Assembly: GCA_023397655.1 (NCBI GenBank)
Contig: JAEWTW010000051.1
Coordinates: 1 to 47,029 of the forward strand
Source of the DNA: Bacillota bacterium
GTDB lineage: Bacteria > Bacillota > Clostridia > Christensenellales > SZUA-584
DNA: 47,029 nt
Direction of reading: 5' to 3'
Position numbers and translations under genes: made by a program. Under the pieces are notes generated by a model. The model did no database searches, had not been told where the DNA came from, and was given only the letters and a program-made list of their open reading frames with translations. Positions within the stretch are counted from its first letter, which is position 1. Each line of letters starts with the position of its first letter. Shown piece after piece: positions 15,529 through 23,764 of this stretch.

Positions 15529-16737
15529 ATGAACAACGATCCTTATTTTATTGATTTCCCGGCGCGCATCGCGGCGATACAGGCTGAGATGAAACGGGAG
15601 GGTGTGGACGTGTACCTCGGTTCGCGTCTGCGCACAATGAGCTGGACGACGGACGCGTTCTTTCCGTGGCGCAGCTTCATCGTGATACCGTCCGAGGGGT
15701 TGCCCACCGCGTTTACGTTCGTGATCGATGCCGCAAGGGCGGCGGACGAATCGTGGCTGGACGAGGATCACGTGCTGGGCTTTGCGCCGATGGGCGGGCA
15801 GGACCAGATTTCGCAGATTGCTTACATGATTGAGGAGCTGCTGCCAAACGGCGGCGTGGTCGGTGTGGAGGCGGGCATGTCCAACTATCTGCCCGAGGGC
15901 AACCTCACATATTACGAGTACAAGGCGTTCGAGGAAGCGCTGCCCAAGTGCAAACTGGTCAACGCACACCACATCATCGATAAGCTGTCCGTCATCAAGG
16001 ACGAAGGGACGATCAACCGGTTCCGCGAGGCGAGCCGCATTGTGGACATCGGTCACGCGGCGGTATACGATGCCATCAAAAACGGCGGCTGGAAGGGCAT
16101 GACGGAGACGGAGATTGCGGGTATCGCCGCGCTGGCCATGCGCAGGGCGGGCAGCGTTTGGGAGTGGTCGTTCACCGGCGGCAACGAAATCGCCTGCGGA
16201 TATCGCACCGGCCTCGCCGGAGGCGCGTGTACACCGGCCACCACGAAGGCGCTTAAAGCGGGTGAGCCGCTGATGGTGGACATCCACGCGCTGTTCAAGC
16301 TGGCCTGCGGCGACCACAGTCACAACTATCTGATAGCGCCCGCGTCCAAACGCCAGCTGTGGCACGCGCAGAACTTCACCGACATGGTGGACCTGACGCT
16401 GAAAACTTACCGCGCTGGCATCTCGCCCTCGTCGCTGGCGGAGCAGATGATGGCGTTTGCGGAGGAGCGTGGCTTTGCCGATTTCATGGTGCCCGGCTTT
16501 GAGCACGGCATCGGTATGCTGGGTGACGAGTGGCGCATCGGCGGGCACGACGGCCCCTTTGCGTACTGGACCGACCCGGACCATGTATACCAGGAGGGCG
16601 AGGTGCTGATATGCGCAATGCAGTACGCCTGTCCGGATGAGAACATCGGCTTCCGCTATGAGAACCCGATACTGATCAACAAGGACGACTGCGAGTGGAT
16701 GAGCAAGTATCCGCTGGCGGTGGACGTGATCGAGTAG
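15529..16737 (+). CDS. M24 family protein, creatinase/Xaa-Pro dipeptidase-like
   Basis: This 402-residue protein has the two-domain layout of the pita-bread enzymes: a creatinase-like N-terminal domain to about residue 150, then the catalytic domain. Of the usual metal ligands, Asp251, Asp262, His326 (FEHGIGML) and Glu378 (GFRYENP) are present, but the Glu normally in the IEP position is replaced, as the segment reads CAMQYA. An altered metal site fits creatinase- or lyase-type relatives better than a standard aminopeptidase, so a hydrolase of unknown substrate is the safe call. GAGGAGG lies before the ATG. A decayed copy of its C-terminus is at 17996-18106. Confidence 0.85.
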   Translation: MNNDPYFIDFPARIAAIQAEMKREGVDVYLGSRLRTMSWTTDAFFPWRSFIVIPSEGLPTAFTFVIDAARAADESWLDEDHVLGFAPMGGQDQISQIAYMIEELLPNGGVVGVEAGMSNYLPEGNLTYYEYKAFEEALPKCKLVNAHHIIDKLSVIKDEGTINRFREASRIVDIGHAAVYDAIKNGGWKGMTETEIAGIAALAMRRAGSVWEWSFTGGNEIACGYRTGLAGGACTPATTKALKAGEPLMVDIHALFKLACGDHSHNYLIAPASKRQLWHAQNFTDMVDLTLKTYRAGISPSSLAEQMMAFAEERGFADFMVPGFEHGIGMLGDEWRIGGHDGPFAYWTDPDHVYQEGEVLICAMQYACPDENIGFRYENPILINKDDCEWMSKYPLAVDVIE

Positions 16738-16757
16738 GGCATTCGTCTGCCAATGTA

Positions 16758-16816
16758 TTTTGGAGGCTCTGCCTCCAAACCTCCGCCCAAGGGATATATC
16801 CCTTGGGAATCCCGCG
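16758..16816 (+). repeat. Dispersed palindromic repeat, copy 1
   Basis: The element has two hairpins, GGAGGCTCTGCCTCC and CCCAAGGGATATATCCCTTGGG, joined by AAACCTCCG. A second copy in the opposite orientation is at 27666-27717 and aligns along the whole length with scattered changes, many of which preserve the stems. It lies in the intergenic space after the M24 gene. Confidence 0.75.
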
Positions 16817-16818
16817 TG

Positions 16819-16850
16819 AAAATGCCATGTACATGGCATTTTCTGTTTTA
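16819..16850 (+). terminator. Terminator of the SCP2-M24 operon
   Basis: AAAATGCCATGT at 16819-16830 followed directly by its reverse complement (to 16842) forms a perfect palindrome, then CTGTTTT. Confidence 0.7.
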
Positions 16851-16887
16851 CTCATGTTGTATATAATAAACGAAGAGGATATGTAGA

Positions 16888-17352
16888 ATGTACAGATTGC
16901 GCCGTTACCGGCTAAACGACATCGACGCCATTGCAGCCCTGTTCCATGACACGGTTCATTTGGTGTGCGCGAAGGACTACACACCGGAGCAACTGAATGC
17001 ATGGGCAGATGGCAGCGTGGACAAAGCCGCATGGAACGCGTCGCTGCTGGCGCACCATACTCTGGTCGCGGAGAGCGGCGGCGTGGTGATCGGATTCGGC
17101 GATATTGACGGGGATTATCTGGACAGGCTGTATGTGCACGAGGGCTGGCAGGGCCGCGGCGTGGCGACGGCGATAGTGGCAGCGCTGGAGCAGCACGCGC
17201 AGGAAACCGGGCAGACACGCATGGTGACTCACGTGTCCGTCACTGCAAGGCCGTTCTTCGAGCGGCGCGGGTTTGCCGTGGTTAAGGAGCAGCAGGCGGA
17301 GCGCAAAGGGGTGCTGCTGACTAACTTCGTAATGGAGAAAACGCTGGGCTGA
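16888..17352 (+). CDS. GNAT family N-acetyltransferase
   Basis: This 154-residue protein has the GNAT fold with the acetyl-CoA loop in the form LYVHEGWQGRGVATAIVAAL (Q-x-x-G-x-A motif, about residues 81-100) and the C-terminal signature ARPFFERRGFAVVKE. It resembles YafP-type acetyltransferases; the substrate is unknown. GAGG precedes the start and a TATAAT lies at 16862-16867 with a poor -35. A relic of a related gene's N-terminal part is at 19446-19527. Cytosolic, probably monocistronic. Confidence 0.9.
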   Translation: MYRLRRYRLNDIDAIAALFHDTVHLVCAKDYTPEQLNAWADGSVDKAAWNASLLAHHTLVAESGGVVIGFGDIDGDYLDRLYVHEGWQGRGVATAIVAALEQHAQETGQTRMVTHVSVTARPFFERRGFAVVKEQQAERKGVLLTNFVMEKTLG

Positions 17353-17423
17353 CCACACAGGAGGGAACACTTTGCCTCAAGCATACGTCTTACAATCGAA
17401 TAATCCGGCAGGGAGGCGAGACG

Positions 17424-17966
17424 ATGAGACTGTTTCCGACTATTGTACTCGTACTAATGCTAACGGTAATTGTCACCGGATGCGGCGTGTCCGATTTACA
17501 GATAGATAAAACGCCAGCACAAACGGTGATACAGACCGAAGCACCGTCCGCCACACCGGCTCAGACGGCTATTCCAATCAAGCGTGTGCGGTTTTTAGAA
17601 GCGTTTTCTATCGGGCACCCGCAGCAGGCGGGCGAAGGGACGCATGTATTTGTGCTGGACAGCTGCGAGGAGGAGGCCGCGCTGCTTGAGGGCTTCGACG
17701 ACGTGATGGAAGCCATAGGTGCGGATTACGAGAACGAGATGGTGATACTGGTCACGTTTACAGCTCGTGTTATCACTCATGAAGAGGAATACAGCCTTGA
17801 GTCCGCCGAGCTGACAGCGGGCCGCGGAGGGCATATTGCAATACTGTATACCTCTACGCCAGGCAGGCCTTACTCCGAAGCAGGGTGCCCGTATTACGCC
17901 ATCATCGTGATTCCCAAAACGGATATCCCCGCCAGCGGAATCACTGTGGAGATCATCAACGGCTGA
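17424..17966 (+). CDS. Small lipoprotein of unknown function
   Basis: This 180-residue protein has a clean signal peptide with a lipobox (VTGC, lipidated Cys20), then a Thr/Pro/Ala-rich linker (about residues 28-52) and a compact soluble domain of about 125 residues. The latter contains VFVLDSCEEEAALLEGFDD and a C-terminal strand IIVIPKTD. I do not recognise the domain. GGGAGG precedes the ATG. It sits between the GNAT gene and the M24 relic. Confidence 0.75.
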   Translation: MRLFPTIVLVLMLTVIVTGCGVSDLQIDKTPAQTVIQTEAPSATPAQTAIPIKRVRFLEAFSIGHPQQAGEGTHVFVLDSCEEEAALLEGFDDVMEAIGADYENEMVILVTFTARVITHEEEYSLESAELTAGRGGHIAILYTSTPGRPYSEAGCPYYAIIVIPKTDIPASGITVEIING

Positions 17967-17995
17967 GCGATAGGTATTGTGTCTCCAAGGTAAGA

Positions 17996-18106
17996 TGCCT
18001 GCCCTTGGAGGACATTGGCTTCCGCTATGAGAACCCGATACTGATCAAGAAGGACGGCTGCGAGTGGATGAGCAAGTATCCCCTTGCGGTGGACGTGATC
18101 GAATAA
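17996..18106 (+). pseudogene. Relic of a second M24 gene (C-terminal end)
   Basis: From 18012 to 18106 the DNA is nearly identical to the last 95 nt of the M24 gene at 16643-16737. It encodes IGFRYENPILIKKDGCEWMS and the same end (YPLAVDVIE), ending in TAA. Weaker similarity reaches back to about 17996 with small gaps. Nothing upstream provides the rest of the gene, so this is a fragment of a former duplicate. Confidence 0.85.
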
Positions 18107-18117
18107 ATGAGACACCG

Positions 18118-18153
18118 AAAAACAGCGCCTTTCCAAAAGAGGGCGCTGTTTTT
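18118..18153 (+). terminator. Bidirectional terminator
   Basis: AAAAACAGCGCC (18118-18129) and GGCGCTGTTTTT (18142-18153) pair perfectly, with T runs in both directions. It can end the lipoprotein/M24-relic transcript on the plus strand and the HxlR transcript on the minus strand. Confidence 0.85.
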
Positions 18154-18182
18154 ATCAAGTTGATTTAAGACGTTTTTGCTCT

Positions 18183-18494
18183 TTATGACATATGAGATTT
18201 CCCCCAGTTGTACATCATACCCAGTATGGGAAGCAAGCTCGCGCCTGTTTCCGTCAGAGAGTATTCCACCTTAGGTGGAATTTGGGGATATTCTTTTCTT
18301 TGAACGATGCCAAATGACTCAAGGTCTTTGAGCTGTGCGCTCAGCATTTTATGTGTGATGCCCGATATGCTGCGTTTTAGTTCCCCATAGCGTCTGACTT
18401 TGCATAGCATCAGATGATATATGATGAGCATTTTCCATTTGCCCCCGATAACGCCCAAGGTATATTCGATTGCGCAGCTGTCGTTATTATCCAC
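18183..18494 (-). CDS. HxlR-family winged-helix regulator
   Basis: This 103-residue regulator has the HxlR/DUF24 pattern: Cys near the N-terminus (DSCAIEYTL), VIGGKWKMLIIYHL, FGIVQRKEYPQIPPKVEYSL and a C-terminal helix. Members often respond to redox or reactive electrophiles through the N-terminal Cys. I choose GTG at 18494, six bases after GGAGAG; a TTG one codon earlier is too close. It is divergent from the EFR1 ferredoxin gene, which is its likely target. The minus-strand promoter region contains TATACT. Confidence 0.88.
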   Translation of the reverse strand: MDNNDSCAIEYTLGVIGGKWKMLIIYHLMLCKVRRYGELKRSISGITHKMLSAQLKDLESFGIVQRKEYPQIPPKVEYSLTETGASLLPILGMMYNWGKSHMS

Positions 18495-18624
18495 CAATCG
18501 CTCTCCAAAAGTATAGTATATTACATTTTAGTGCATTCTTTTCAAAATGCTCATTTATGCTATCCTGATTATAACGCCGGAGAAATTGGCAGGCAACTGC
18601 AATAATCTGTATGGGGAGAGTATC

Positions 18625-19401
18625 ATGAAAAAAATAATTTACTATTTTACAGGTACCGGAAATTCGCTCTATATTGCGCGCAGACTTTCAGAGTTTATTG
18701 ATGGTGCTTCAGTTAATCCGATACGCAAGCAGACCGCTGCGGACAAAACGGCATCGGTGATCGGGCTTGTCTTTCCGGTATACCTGTGGGGGCTGCCGGA
18801 GGCGGTTGCGCGATTCATTGACGGCATGGATACTGGCTTTGACGGAAAATATATCTTTGCTGTGGCTTCATATAAATCCCAGCCCGGAGATACGATCGGG
18901 CAGACAGCGGCACGGCTGAAAAAGCGGGGCATTAAGCTTGCCGCCGGTTTTACCGTCCAAATGCCGGGCAACAACATCATCTATTATGATGCAGACACCA
19001 AACAGGCCGCTGCTGATAAGCTGACAGCTTTTGATGAGGCGCTGCCCGGAATGGCACAGCGGATCAATAACGGTACGCAAGGGTCTTCTCGCGGAAATAT
19101 TATGGAAAGGTATGTACTGTCCGGCGTGCTGCACCGTTTGTTGACGTCAACCTTAAGCCAAGCAGATAAAAAATTCTGGATTACGCCGGATTGCAATGGC
19201 TGCGGTATCTGCAAAAATGTATGCCCGGCTGATAATATCGATATGAGCAAAGGCCATCCTGAATGGCAGCACAGATGCCAGCAGTGTCTGGCTTGCATCC
19301 ATACATGTCCGGCAAAGGCCATCGAGTTTGGCAAAACAACCATCGGCCGCGAGCGGTATTTAAATCCGCTGGTGACTGTCAAGGATTTGATGAGAGAATG
19401 A
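18625..19401 (+). CDS. EFR1 family flavodoxin-ferredoxin, copy 1
   Basis: This 258-residue protein joins an N-terminal flavodoxin-like domain (FMN phosphate loop FTGTGNS at residues 8-14) to a C-terminal bacterial ferredoxin domain with two [4Fe-4S] motifs: Cys190, 193, 196, 200 and Cys218, 221, 224, 228. This is the EFR1 architecture, expected to carry electrons between flavin and iron-sulfur partners in the cytosol of anaerobes. The start at 18625 has GGGGAG six bases upstream; the longer frame is unsupported. It diverges from an HxlR regulator, suggesting redox- or stress-controlled expression. A homologue of the same design lies at 20256. Confidence 0.92.
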   Translation: MKKIIYYFTGTGNSLYIARRLSEFIDGASVNPIRKQTAADKTASVIGLVFPVYLWGLPEAVARFIDGMDTGFDGKYIFAVASYKSQPGDTIGQTAARLKKRGIKLAAGFTVQMPGNNIIYYDADTKQAAADKLTAFDEALPGMAQRINNGTQGSSRGNIMERYVLSGVLHRLLTSTLSQADKKFWITPDCNGCGICKNVCPADNIDMSKGHPEWQHRCQQCLACIHTCPAKAIEFGKTTIGRERYLNPLVTVKDLMRE

Positions 19402-19445
19402 ACATGCGTAATCAACATTGCCCGGCAATGTCATGTCCAAACGGT

Positions 19446-19527
19446 GATTGCAACGGCCATACAGGGAAAACGACATCGTTACCATTTTAGGCCTGTTCCA
19501 TGACACGGTTCATTCGGTGTGCGCGTC
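19446..19527 (+). pseudogene. Relic of a GNAT gene (N-terminal part)
   Basis: About 80 nt align with the start of the GNAT gene at 16896-16974. The best block encodes LFHDTVHSVCA, against LFHDTVHLVCA in the intact gene, and the similarity continues upstream through NDI. The reading frame is then lost and runs straight into a terminator. It is a fragment only. Confidence 0.75.
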
Positions 19528-19552
19528 TCCGTTTCGGGGGCGCTTCTTTTTA
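19523..19552 (+). terminator. Terminator after EFR1 copy 1
   Basis: GCGTCTCCG (19523-19531) and CGGGGGCGC (19535-19543) pair over 9 bp including G-U pairs, with a 3-nt loop and a TTCTTTTTAT tail. Confidence 0.7.
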
Positions 19553-19586
19553 TATTGTAAATAATTATTCGTTTATAATAATTGAC

Positions 19587-19638
19587 TTGCTTATTGATCA
19601 TCCAGCATATATTATAAACATGTATTAAACATGTTTAA
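19587..19638 (+). promoter_or_regulatory. Promoter and candidate operator of the second TetR gene
   Basis: TTGCTT (19587-19592) and TATTAT (19610-19615) are 17 bp apart. AAACATGT occurs at 19616-19623 and again 11 bp later at 19627-19634; the second lies in a perfect 14-bp palindrome TTAAACATGTTTAA (19625-19638). The position over the transcription start suits autorepression. Confidence 0.6.
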
Positions 19639-19683
19639 ATTATGGAGCCATCAGAATTTCAAGGTGAAGCGGAGGCTGTTTAA

Positions 19684-20259
19684 TTGAAACCGGACGGAGA
19701 AAATGCAAGAGGAAAGTTATATCGGGCCGTATTGGAACTGCTCGGGGCTGGGGAAGATGCGGGGCGTATTACAACAAGGCAGATTGCCGCAAAAGCGGGC
19801 GTAAACCTGGCGCTCGTTAATTATTACTACCAGTCGAAAGAAAACCTTTTAAGCGAGGTCGTCGGCAAGATGATGGACGATATTATCGCTCCTATATTGG
19901 ACAACAGCAGCGGAGAAGACGCCGAGAGCAGATTAAGGAATATATTGACTGCCACCGCGGACGCTGCGTTTATGCACGAAAACATATGTAAGATCGCAAT
20001 CGCCTCCGAGCTTAAGCATGGGTGCAGGAATTCGTGTGCAATGGTTATGCCCCTGCTCAGAGAAATTTTCCCCACTATCGGTCAGGAACATCTCGATATA
20101 GCTGCGTTGCAGTTGATGCTTCCGTTTCATCATATCATCCTTGAACCGGAGCTTTACGGCAGGATACTCGGTACTCACTTTTTCAATAAACAAAAAAGGG
20201 ATATCAAGATAAACGAAATGATGATGGGTGTGATAAAAGGAGTCGTTCAACATTCATGA
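19684..20259 (+). CDS. TetR-family repressor
   Basis: This 191-residue regulator has the TetR helix-turn-helix ITTRQIAAKAGVNLALVNYY followed by QSKENLLSEV, and a C-terminal helical ligand domain containing several Cys and Met residues. The start is TTG at 19684, eight bases after GGAGG; no ATG is better placed. The stop overlaps the start of the second EFR1 gene (ATGA), so regulator and target are translated together. Candidate operators lie at 19616-19638. The inducer is unknown. Confidence 0.9.
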   Translation: MKPDGENARGKLYRAVLELLGAGEDAGRITTRQIAAKAGVNLALVNYYYQSKENLLSEVVGKMMDDIIAPILDNSSGEDAESRLRNILTATADAAFMHENICKIAIASELKHGCRNSCAMVMPLLREIFPTIGQEHLDIAALQLMLPFHHIILEPELYGRILGTHFFNKQKRDIKINEMMMGVIKGVVQHS

Positions 20260-21116
20260 ATACGCAGATTTACTATTTTTCGGGGACTGGGAATTCGTTA
20301 TTCGTCGCCAGGGAGCTTCAGAAAAGGCTGCCGACTGCTGAGCTCGTGCCTATTGCCAGCCTCATGGACAAGACCGAAGTGCAAACTTCCGGTTGCCGGG
20401 TGGGGATTGTATTTCCGGTGCACGCTCTGACCATCCCTGTTGTGGTCAAAAGGTTCATCAAAAAGACAGATTTCAGCTCCGCAGATTACATATTCGCCGT
20501 CGCAACACGCTATGGTTCAGTCTTCAGGGGTTTTGATAAAATAGACAGGCTGCTTAGGAAAAACCGCAAGAAGCTGAGCTCCTGTCTGGTGCTCAATATG
20601 GGCAATAACGAAGGCCGACACAAAGGCTATATTGTTCCCGCAAAAGAAACCATACAAACAATGGAGCAAGTTGTTGTGCAAAAACTGGATGATTTCGCGG
20701 GCATTGTGAAGGAAGAAAAGGTGAGCCTGCCGGAAGATACTGGTGTCATACAGCCCACTGGTAAAAACCCTGCGACTGCGTTTCTGGTCGAAAAAACTGT
20801 TTTGGCGGGCATGGAGCTGGCGGACCACATCGGCGGAGTTCAGTATTTCTACACGGATGAAAACTGCAACGGCTGCGGCATTTGCGAAAAAGTATGCCTG
20901 TCAGGAAAGATAATGTTGAAAGATGCACAGCCGGTATGGCAAAAGAAAGTTTTCTGTACGATGTGCTTTGCCTGCCTCAACTTCTGCCCGCAGCGTGCCG
21001 TTCAGATAGACGATATACCGGGCGTTCCTTCTTTTACAAGGGAGAACGGGAGATATCCCCACCCGTATGCTTTGATAGAGGATATGATTATGCAAAAGAA
21101 AGGGCGAGACATATAG
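20256..21116 (+). CDS. EFR1 family flavodoxin-ferredoxin, copy 2
   Basis: This 286-residue protein has the same order of domains as copy 1: flavodoxin-like N-terminus with FSGTGNS at residues 8-14, and a C-terminal double [4Fe-4S] domain with Cys204, 207, 210, 214 and Cys234, 237, 240, 244. The two copies are clearly diverged, so this is an old paralogue, not a recent duplication. It overlaps the TetR stop by four bases. AAAGGAG lies upstream at a longish spacing. It should act in anaerobic electron transfer; partners are not visible. Confidence 0.92.
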   Translation: MNTQIYYFSGTGNSLFVARELQKRLPTAELVPIASLMDKTEVQTSGCRVGIVFPVHALTIPVVVKRFIKKTDFSSADYIFAVATRYGSVFRGFDKIDRLLRKNRKKLSSCLVLNMGNNEGRHKGYIVPAKETIQTMEQVVVQKLDDFAGIVKEEKVSLPEDTGVIQPTGKNPATAFLVEKTVLAGMELADHIGGVQYFYTDENCNGCGICEKVCLSGKIMLKDAQPVWQKKVFCTMCFACLNFCPQRAVQIDDIPGVPSFTRENGRYPHPYALIEDMIMQKKGRDI

Positions 21117-21130
21117 CAGGACTAAGCACA

Positions 21131-21508
21131 TCAGTCGCAGGTATTCATGCGTACGTCGTCCGTGCCGAGGTCTGCCTGGCTGTAGAACACATGGCCGAAC
21201 GTGGTGTACACGATTCGGAAGTATAACTGCCCGCTCAGGGCACGCCCGTAGCGGGCTTTAAGCTCTTGAATCAGCGCCGCAGGCTCTCCGCCGAGCTTGC
21301 GCTCCTGTATGCCGGTAAAGTCGAAGCAGACCGCGTCGTCAGTTTTGCCGATGCTCGCGGAGCCGGAGGCCAGCGCCTTGAGTTCGCCCGCGGTGTAGCC
21401 CAGCAGCGCGCGCAGTATGCTGTCCTTGCGCAGCAGCTCCAGTGCCGCTTCGTTCTTGCCCAACTTTATGTGGCCGCCCGTCAGATAGTATTCCAGTACT
21501 TCGCTCAT
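21131..21508 (-). CDS. Unknown protein downstream of the vWA gene
   Basis: This 125-residue soluble protein, mixed alpha/beta by appearance, starts 18 nt after the vWA gene stop and is therefore the last gene of the rtcB-moxR-vWA run. Recognisable words are few: YYLTGGHIKLGKNEAALELL near the N-terminus and FRIVYTTFGHVFYSQADLGT near the end. I cannot assign a family. Its position suggests an accessory subunit or substrate adaptor of the MoxR-vWA pair. The ribosome binding site is weak, consistent with coupling. Confidence 0.7.
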   Translation of the reverse strand: MSEVLEYYLTGGHIKLGKNEAALELLRKDSILRALLGYTAGELKALASGSASIGKTDDAVCFDFTGIQERKLGGEPAALIQELKARYGRALSGQLYFRIVYTTFGHVFYSQADLGTDDVRMNTCD

Positions 21509-21526
21509 AGCCGTTTTTCCATTTCG

Positions 21527-22657
21527 TTATTCAAATGTCGCGCTGTAGCCGTAAGGGGCAGGCTGTTTGCCGCCCTTGGTGAGTACCCACAGCACCTTCT
21601 GGCTGACCCGCTCGGGCGCGGTGCCTTCGCCGTCCGTGAATATCACCACCTGCGGCACTTTGAGACTGTCGGCCAGCGCAAACACAGGGCGGAAATCCGT
21701 ACCGCCGCTCTTCTTGCGCTCGCGTGACTGCTTATATTCCGCAGCGGGCAGCGGTTTGGTGCACTCGGTGTCAAACTCGGTGACCAGTATTTGCGCATTG
21801 GTAATGCGGTTCACCGCCATCAGCTCATTAAAAAATGTTTGCAGCTGGTCGTTGGATATCGAACCGCTCTCGTCCAGCGCAATCAGCACGCGCAGGCCGA
21901 TGCTGCGTTTGTTGCCGGGGTAGCTGTCGAACCGGCGGGACTCACGCTTGTACGTCGCGCGGGACTCCGTACGCCCTCGGCCTGTCAGGAAGCGCTTGAA
22001 CATCGTCTTCCAGTCGATGCGCGGCTGCGCGAAGACGGTCTCCAACTCACCGGTGATTGCCTGCGGCAGACCGCCGCCCGGCCTCGCATCGTCGATCAGC
22101 TCCCGCAGTCTGCTCTTCAGAGCATGCTCGTTCATCTGCGGCGCGTCCTCGTCCGACAGCAGCTCCGCTTCCATCAGGCTGCCGCCGCTGCACATGATTG
22201 ATGCGAATCCCTCGCGCTGTATCAGGCTGAACTCGCTGCCCACCAATCGGGATATCTCCGCGTAGTAGCGCTCGGCGCTTCGTTGCGGCTCTAGCTTATG
22301 CTGCAGCTCGCGGCTGATCTTCTCCGTCGTCACCGCCTCGGGCGGCAGCATGTCAGGTGGCAGGTGGCTGTTCACCGCCATGTCAGCGCACACCGCCCAC
22401 AGCAGCGGGTCGCGGTCGCCGCGGCGCAGCGCATGCAGCAGCACCAGATGCAGCAGCTCATGCAGCAGCGCACCGATGGCCTGCGCGTCCGGCAGGCTCT
22501 CATACCATTCCTTGTTGTATTTGAGTACGGGGTCGGGGAACAGCGTCATCTCCATCCGGCGCACCGATTTACTCTCCCGTAGCGACACGGCGGCGGCGAG
22601 CGCGCCGTAAAAAGGCTGGCTGAGCAGCAGCTTCATAACGGCCTGTTGAATGCGCAT
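21527..22657 (-). CDS. vWA-like protein with N-terminal HExxH domain (DUF2201 type)
   Basis: This 376-residue protein has an N-terminal putative metallopeptidase-like part with HELLH at residues 66-70, and a C-terminal von Willebrand A-like domain. The MIDAS motif DESGS is at 262-266, the supporting Thr at 320 and Asp at 342 (FTDGEG). Such proteins are regular partners of MoxR-type AAA+ ATPases, which is the gene directly upstream, 33 nt away. The pair probably acts as a metal-dependent assembly or remodelling chaperone; whether the HExxH site is catalytic is unknown. A GGGGGGG stretch serves as ribosome binding site. Confidence 0.9.
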   Translation of the reverse strand: MRIQQAVMKLLLSQPFYGALAAAVSLRESKSVRRMEMTLFPDPVLKYNKEWYESLPDAQAIGALLHELLHLVLLHALRRGDRDPLLWAVCADMAVNSHLPPDMLPPEAVTTEKISRELQHKLEPQRSAERYYAEISRLVGSEFSLIQREGFASIMCSGGSLMEAELLSDEDAPQMNEHALKSRLRELIDDARPGGGLPQAITGELETVFAQPRIDWKTMFKRFLTGRGRTESRATYKRESRRFDSYPGNKRSIGLRVLIALDESGSISNDQLQTFFNELMAVNRITNAQILVTEFDTECTKPLPAAEYKQSRERKKSGGTDFRPVFALADSLKVPQVVIFTDGEGTAPERVSQKVLWVLTKGGKQPAPYGYSATFE

Positions 22658-22690
22658 GAAATCCCCCCCTTTCCCGAAATGAGCTTTGGA

Positions 22691-23764
22691 TCAGGCCATC
22701 AGATCGAGTATCTGATCGGAGAGCACCGCGAACGCGGCGGTCTTCTGCGCGACATCAAGGAACAGCTCGGACTTGTCATTGGCCAGCGTTTTGAAGAACA
22801 GCAGCTGGAATTCCTCGGGAAGGCTGCTTAGCATCGCGTCGATGCTGGCGCAGTGCGCGTCGCTGGCGTCCAGCAGGGATACAGTTTTCTTCATCACGAG
22901 GCTCAGCAGATCGAACCGGCTGCCCTGCACCAGCTTCTCGAACTGCGGGCGCACCTGCTCGAAATCAGCCAGCAGAATGGCCGCGGAGGGTATCGTATAC
23001 TCCCGGTTATTGAGGTAGCCGAAGAATGACGCCGCGGCCTCGGGGCCCAGCACGCCGGAGATCAGCTCCTGCATCAGCTTTTCAGGCAACGTGCAGCCAT
23101 TCAGCAGCTGCTGGACGCGCGTCCAACCGCGCGGCGTGGGCGACTTTGCGGTTGCAGTGCTGTCCGCCGCCTTCTTGACGCGCAGCAGCATATCCGGGCA
23201 GGCCGTGAGGTAGGCCAGGACATCGTCGCAAGGTCCGTTCAGCAGCGAATAGGCGACGTAGTCTTCCAGATTCGCGGTGACTTCGACAGTCACAAAGCGG
23301 TCCAGCATCGCGTCGTCCAGCGAGTTGACCGCATAGTTGAGCGTGTCTGGGTTCATCGTGACACCGATCTTCCAGCCGGGGGCGAGACAGTGGCCGTTGA
23401 TTTTGCGCTCCAGCAGCAGCGGGTACAGCACCGAAACGGTGTCGGTGGGCACGCGGTTGATCTCCTCCAGTACCAGCAGGCCGCAATCAGGGAAGAAACC
23501 TTCATCCACGGCAGTTTGCGTGGGTAGAAACTGCGGCGCAAGATAGCGCGTGATGCCCTTCTCGCGGTCCTTGTCCGGCAGGCCCATGAAGTCCGGCCCT
23601 TCCATCGCGGCGGCATACAGCCCCATGTAGCCGATATCAAGCTCACAGGCGCACTGCTGAAACGCGGAGGTCTTGCCCACGCCGCGTTCGCTGACTAGCG
23701 CGATAACGCTGTCGGTGTTTCTGTACAGTTCCATGATGCACTGTTTGGCTTCGCTGATTCTCAT
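22691..23764 (-). CDS. MoxR-type AAA+ ATPase
   Basis: This 357-residue ATPase has Walker A SERGVGKT at residues 25-32, Walker B LLVLEEINR at 96-104, a GLPDKDREKG insertion loop, and sensor-like segment VTMNPDT. It is of the MoxR type and should work with the vWA protein encoded downstream to remodel or insert cofactors into protein complexes. AAGGAAGGG precedes the ATG. A terminator lies between rtcB and this gene, so expression may be partly independent of rtcB; TTGACA about 60 nt upstream hints at a local promoter. Confidence 0.9.
   Translation of the reverse strand: MRISEAKQCIMELYRNTDSVIALVSERGVGKTSAFQQCACELDIGYMGLYAAAMEGPDFMGLPDKDREKGITRYLAPQFLPTQTAVDEGFFPDCGLLVLEEINRVPTDTVSVLYPLLLERKINGHCLAPGWKIGVTMNPDTLNYAVNSLDDAMLDRFVTVEVTANLEDYVAYSLLNGPCDDVLAYLTACPDMLLRVKKAADSTATAKSPTPRGWTRVQQLLNGCTLPEKLMQELISGVLGPEAAASFFGYLNNREYTIPSAAILLADFEQVRPQFEKLVQGSRFDLLSLVMKKTVSLLDASDAHCASIDAMLSSLPEEFQLLFFKTLANDKSELFLDVAQKTAAFAVLSDQILDLMA

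Noticed and set aside
19398..19490. 30-codon Cys-rich ORF overlapping the EFR1 stop by ATGA
   Set aside because: Its second half coincides with the GNAT relic in another frame, so the open frame is best explained by chance.
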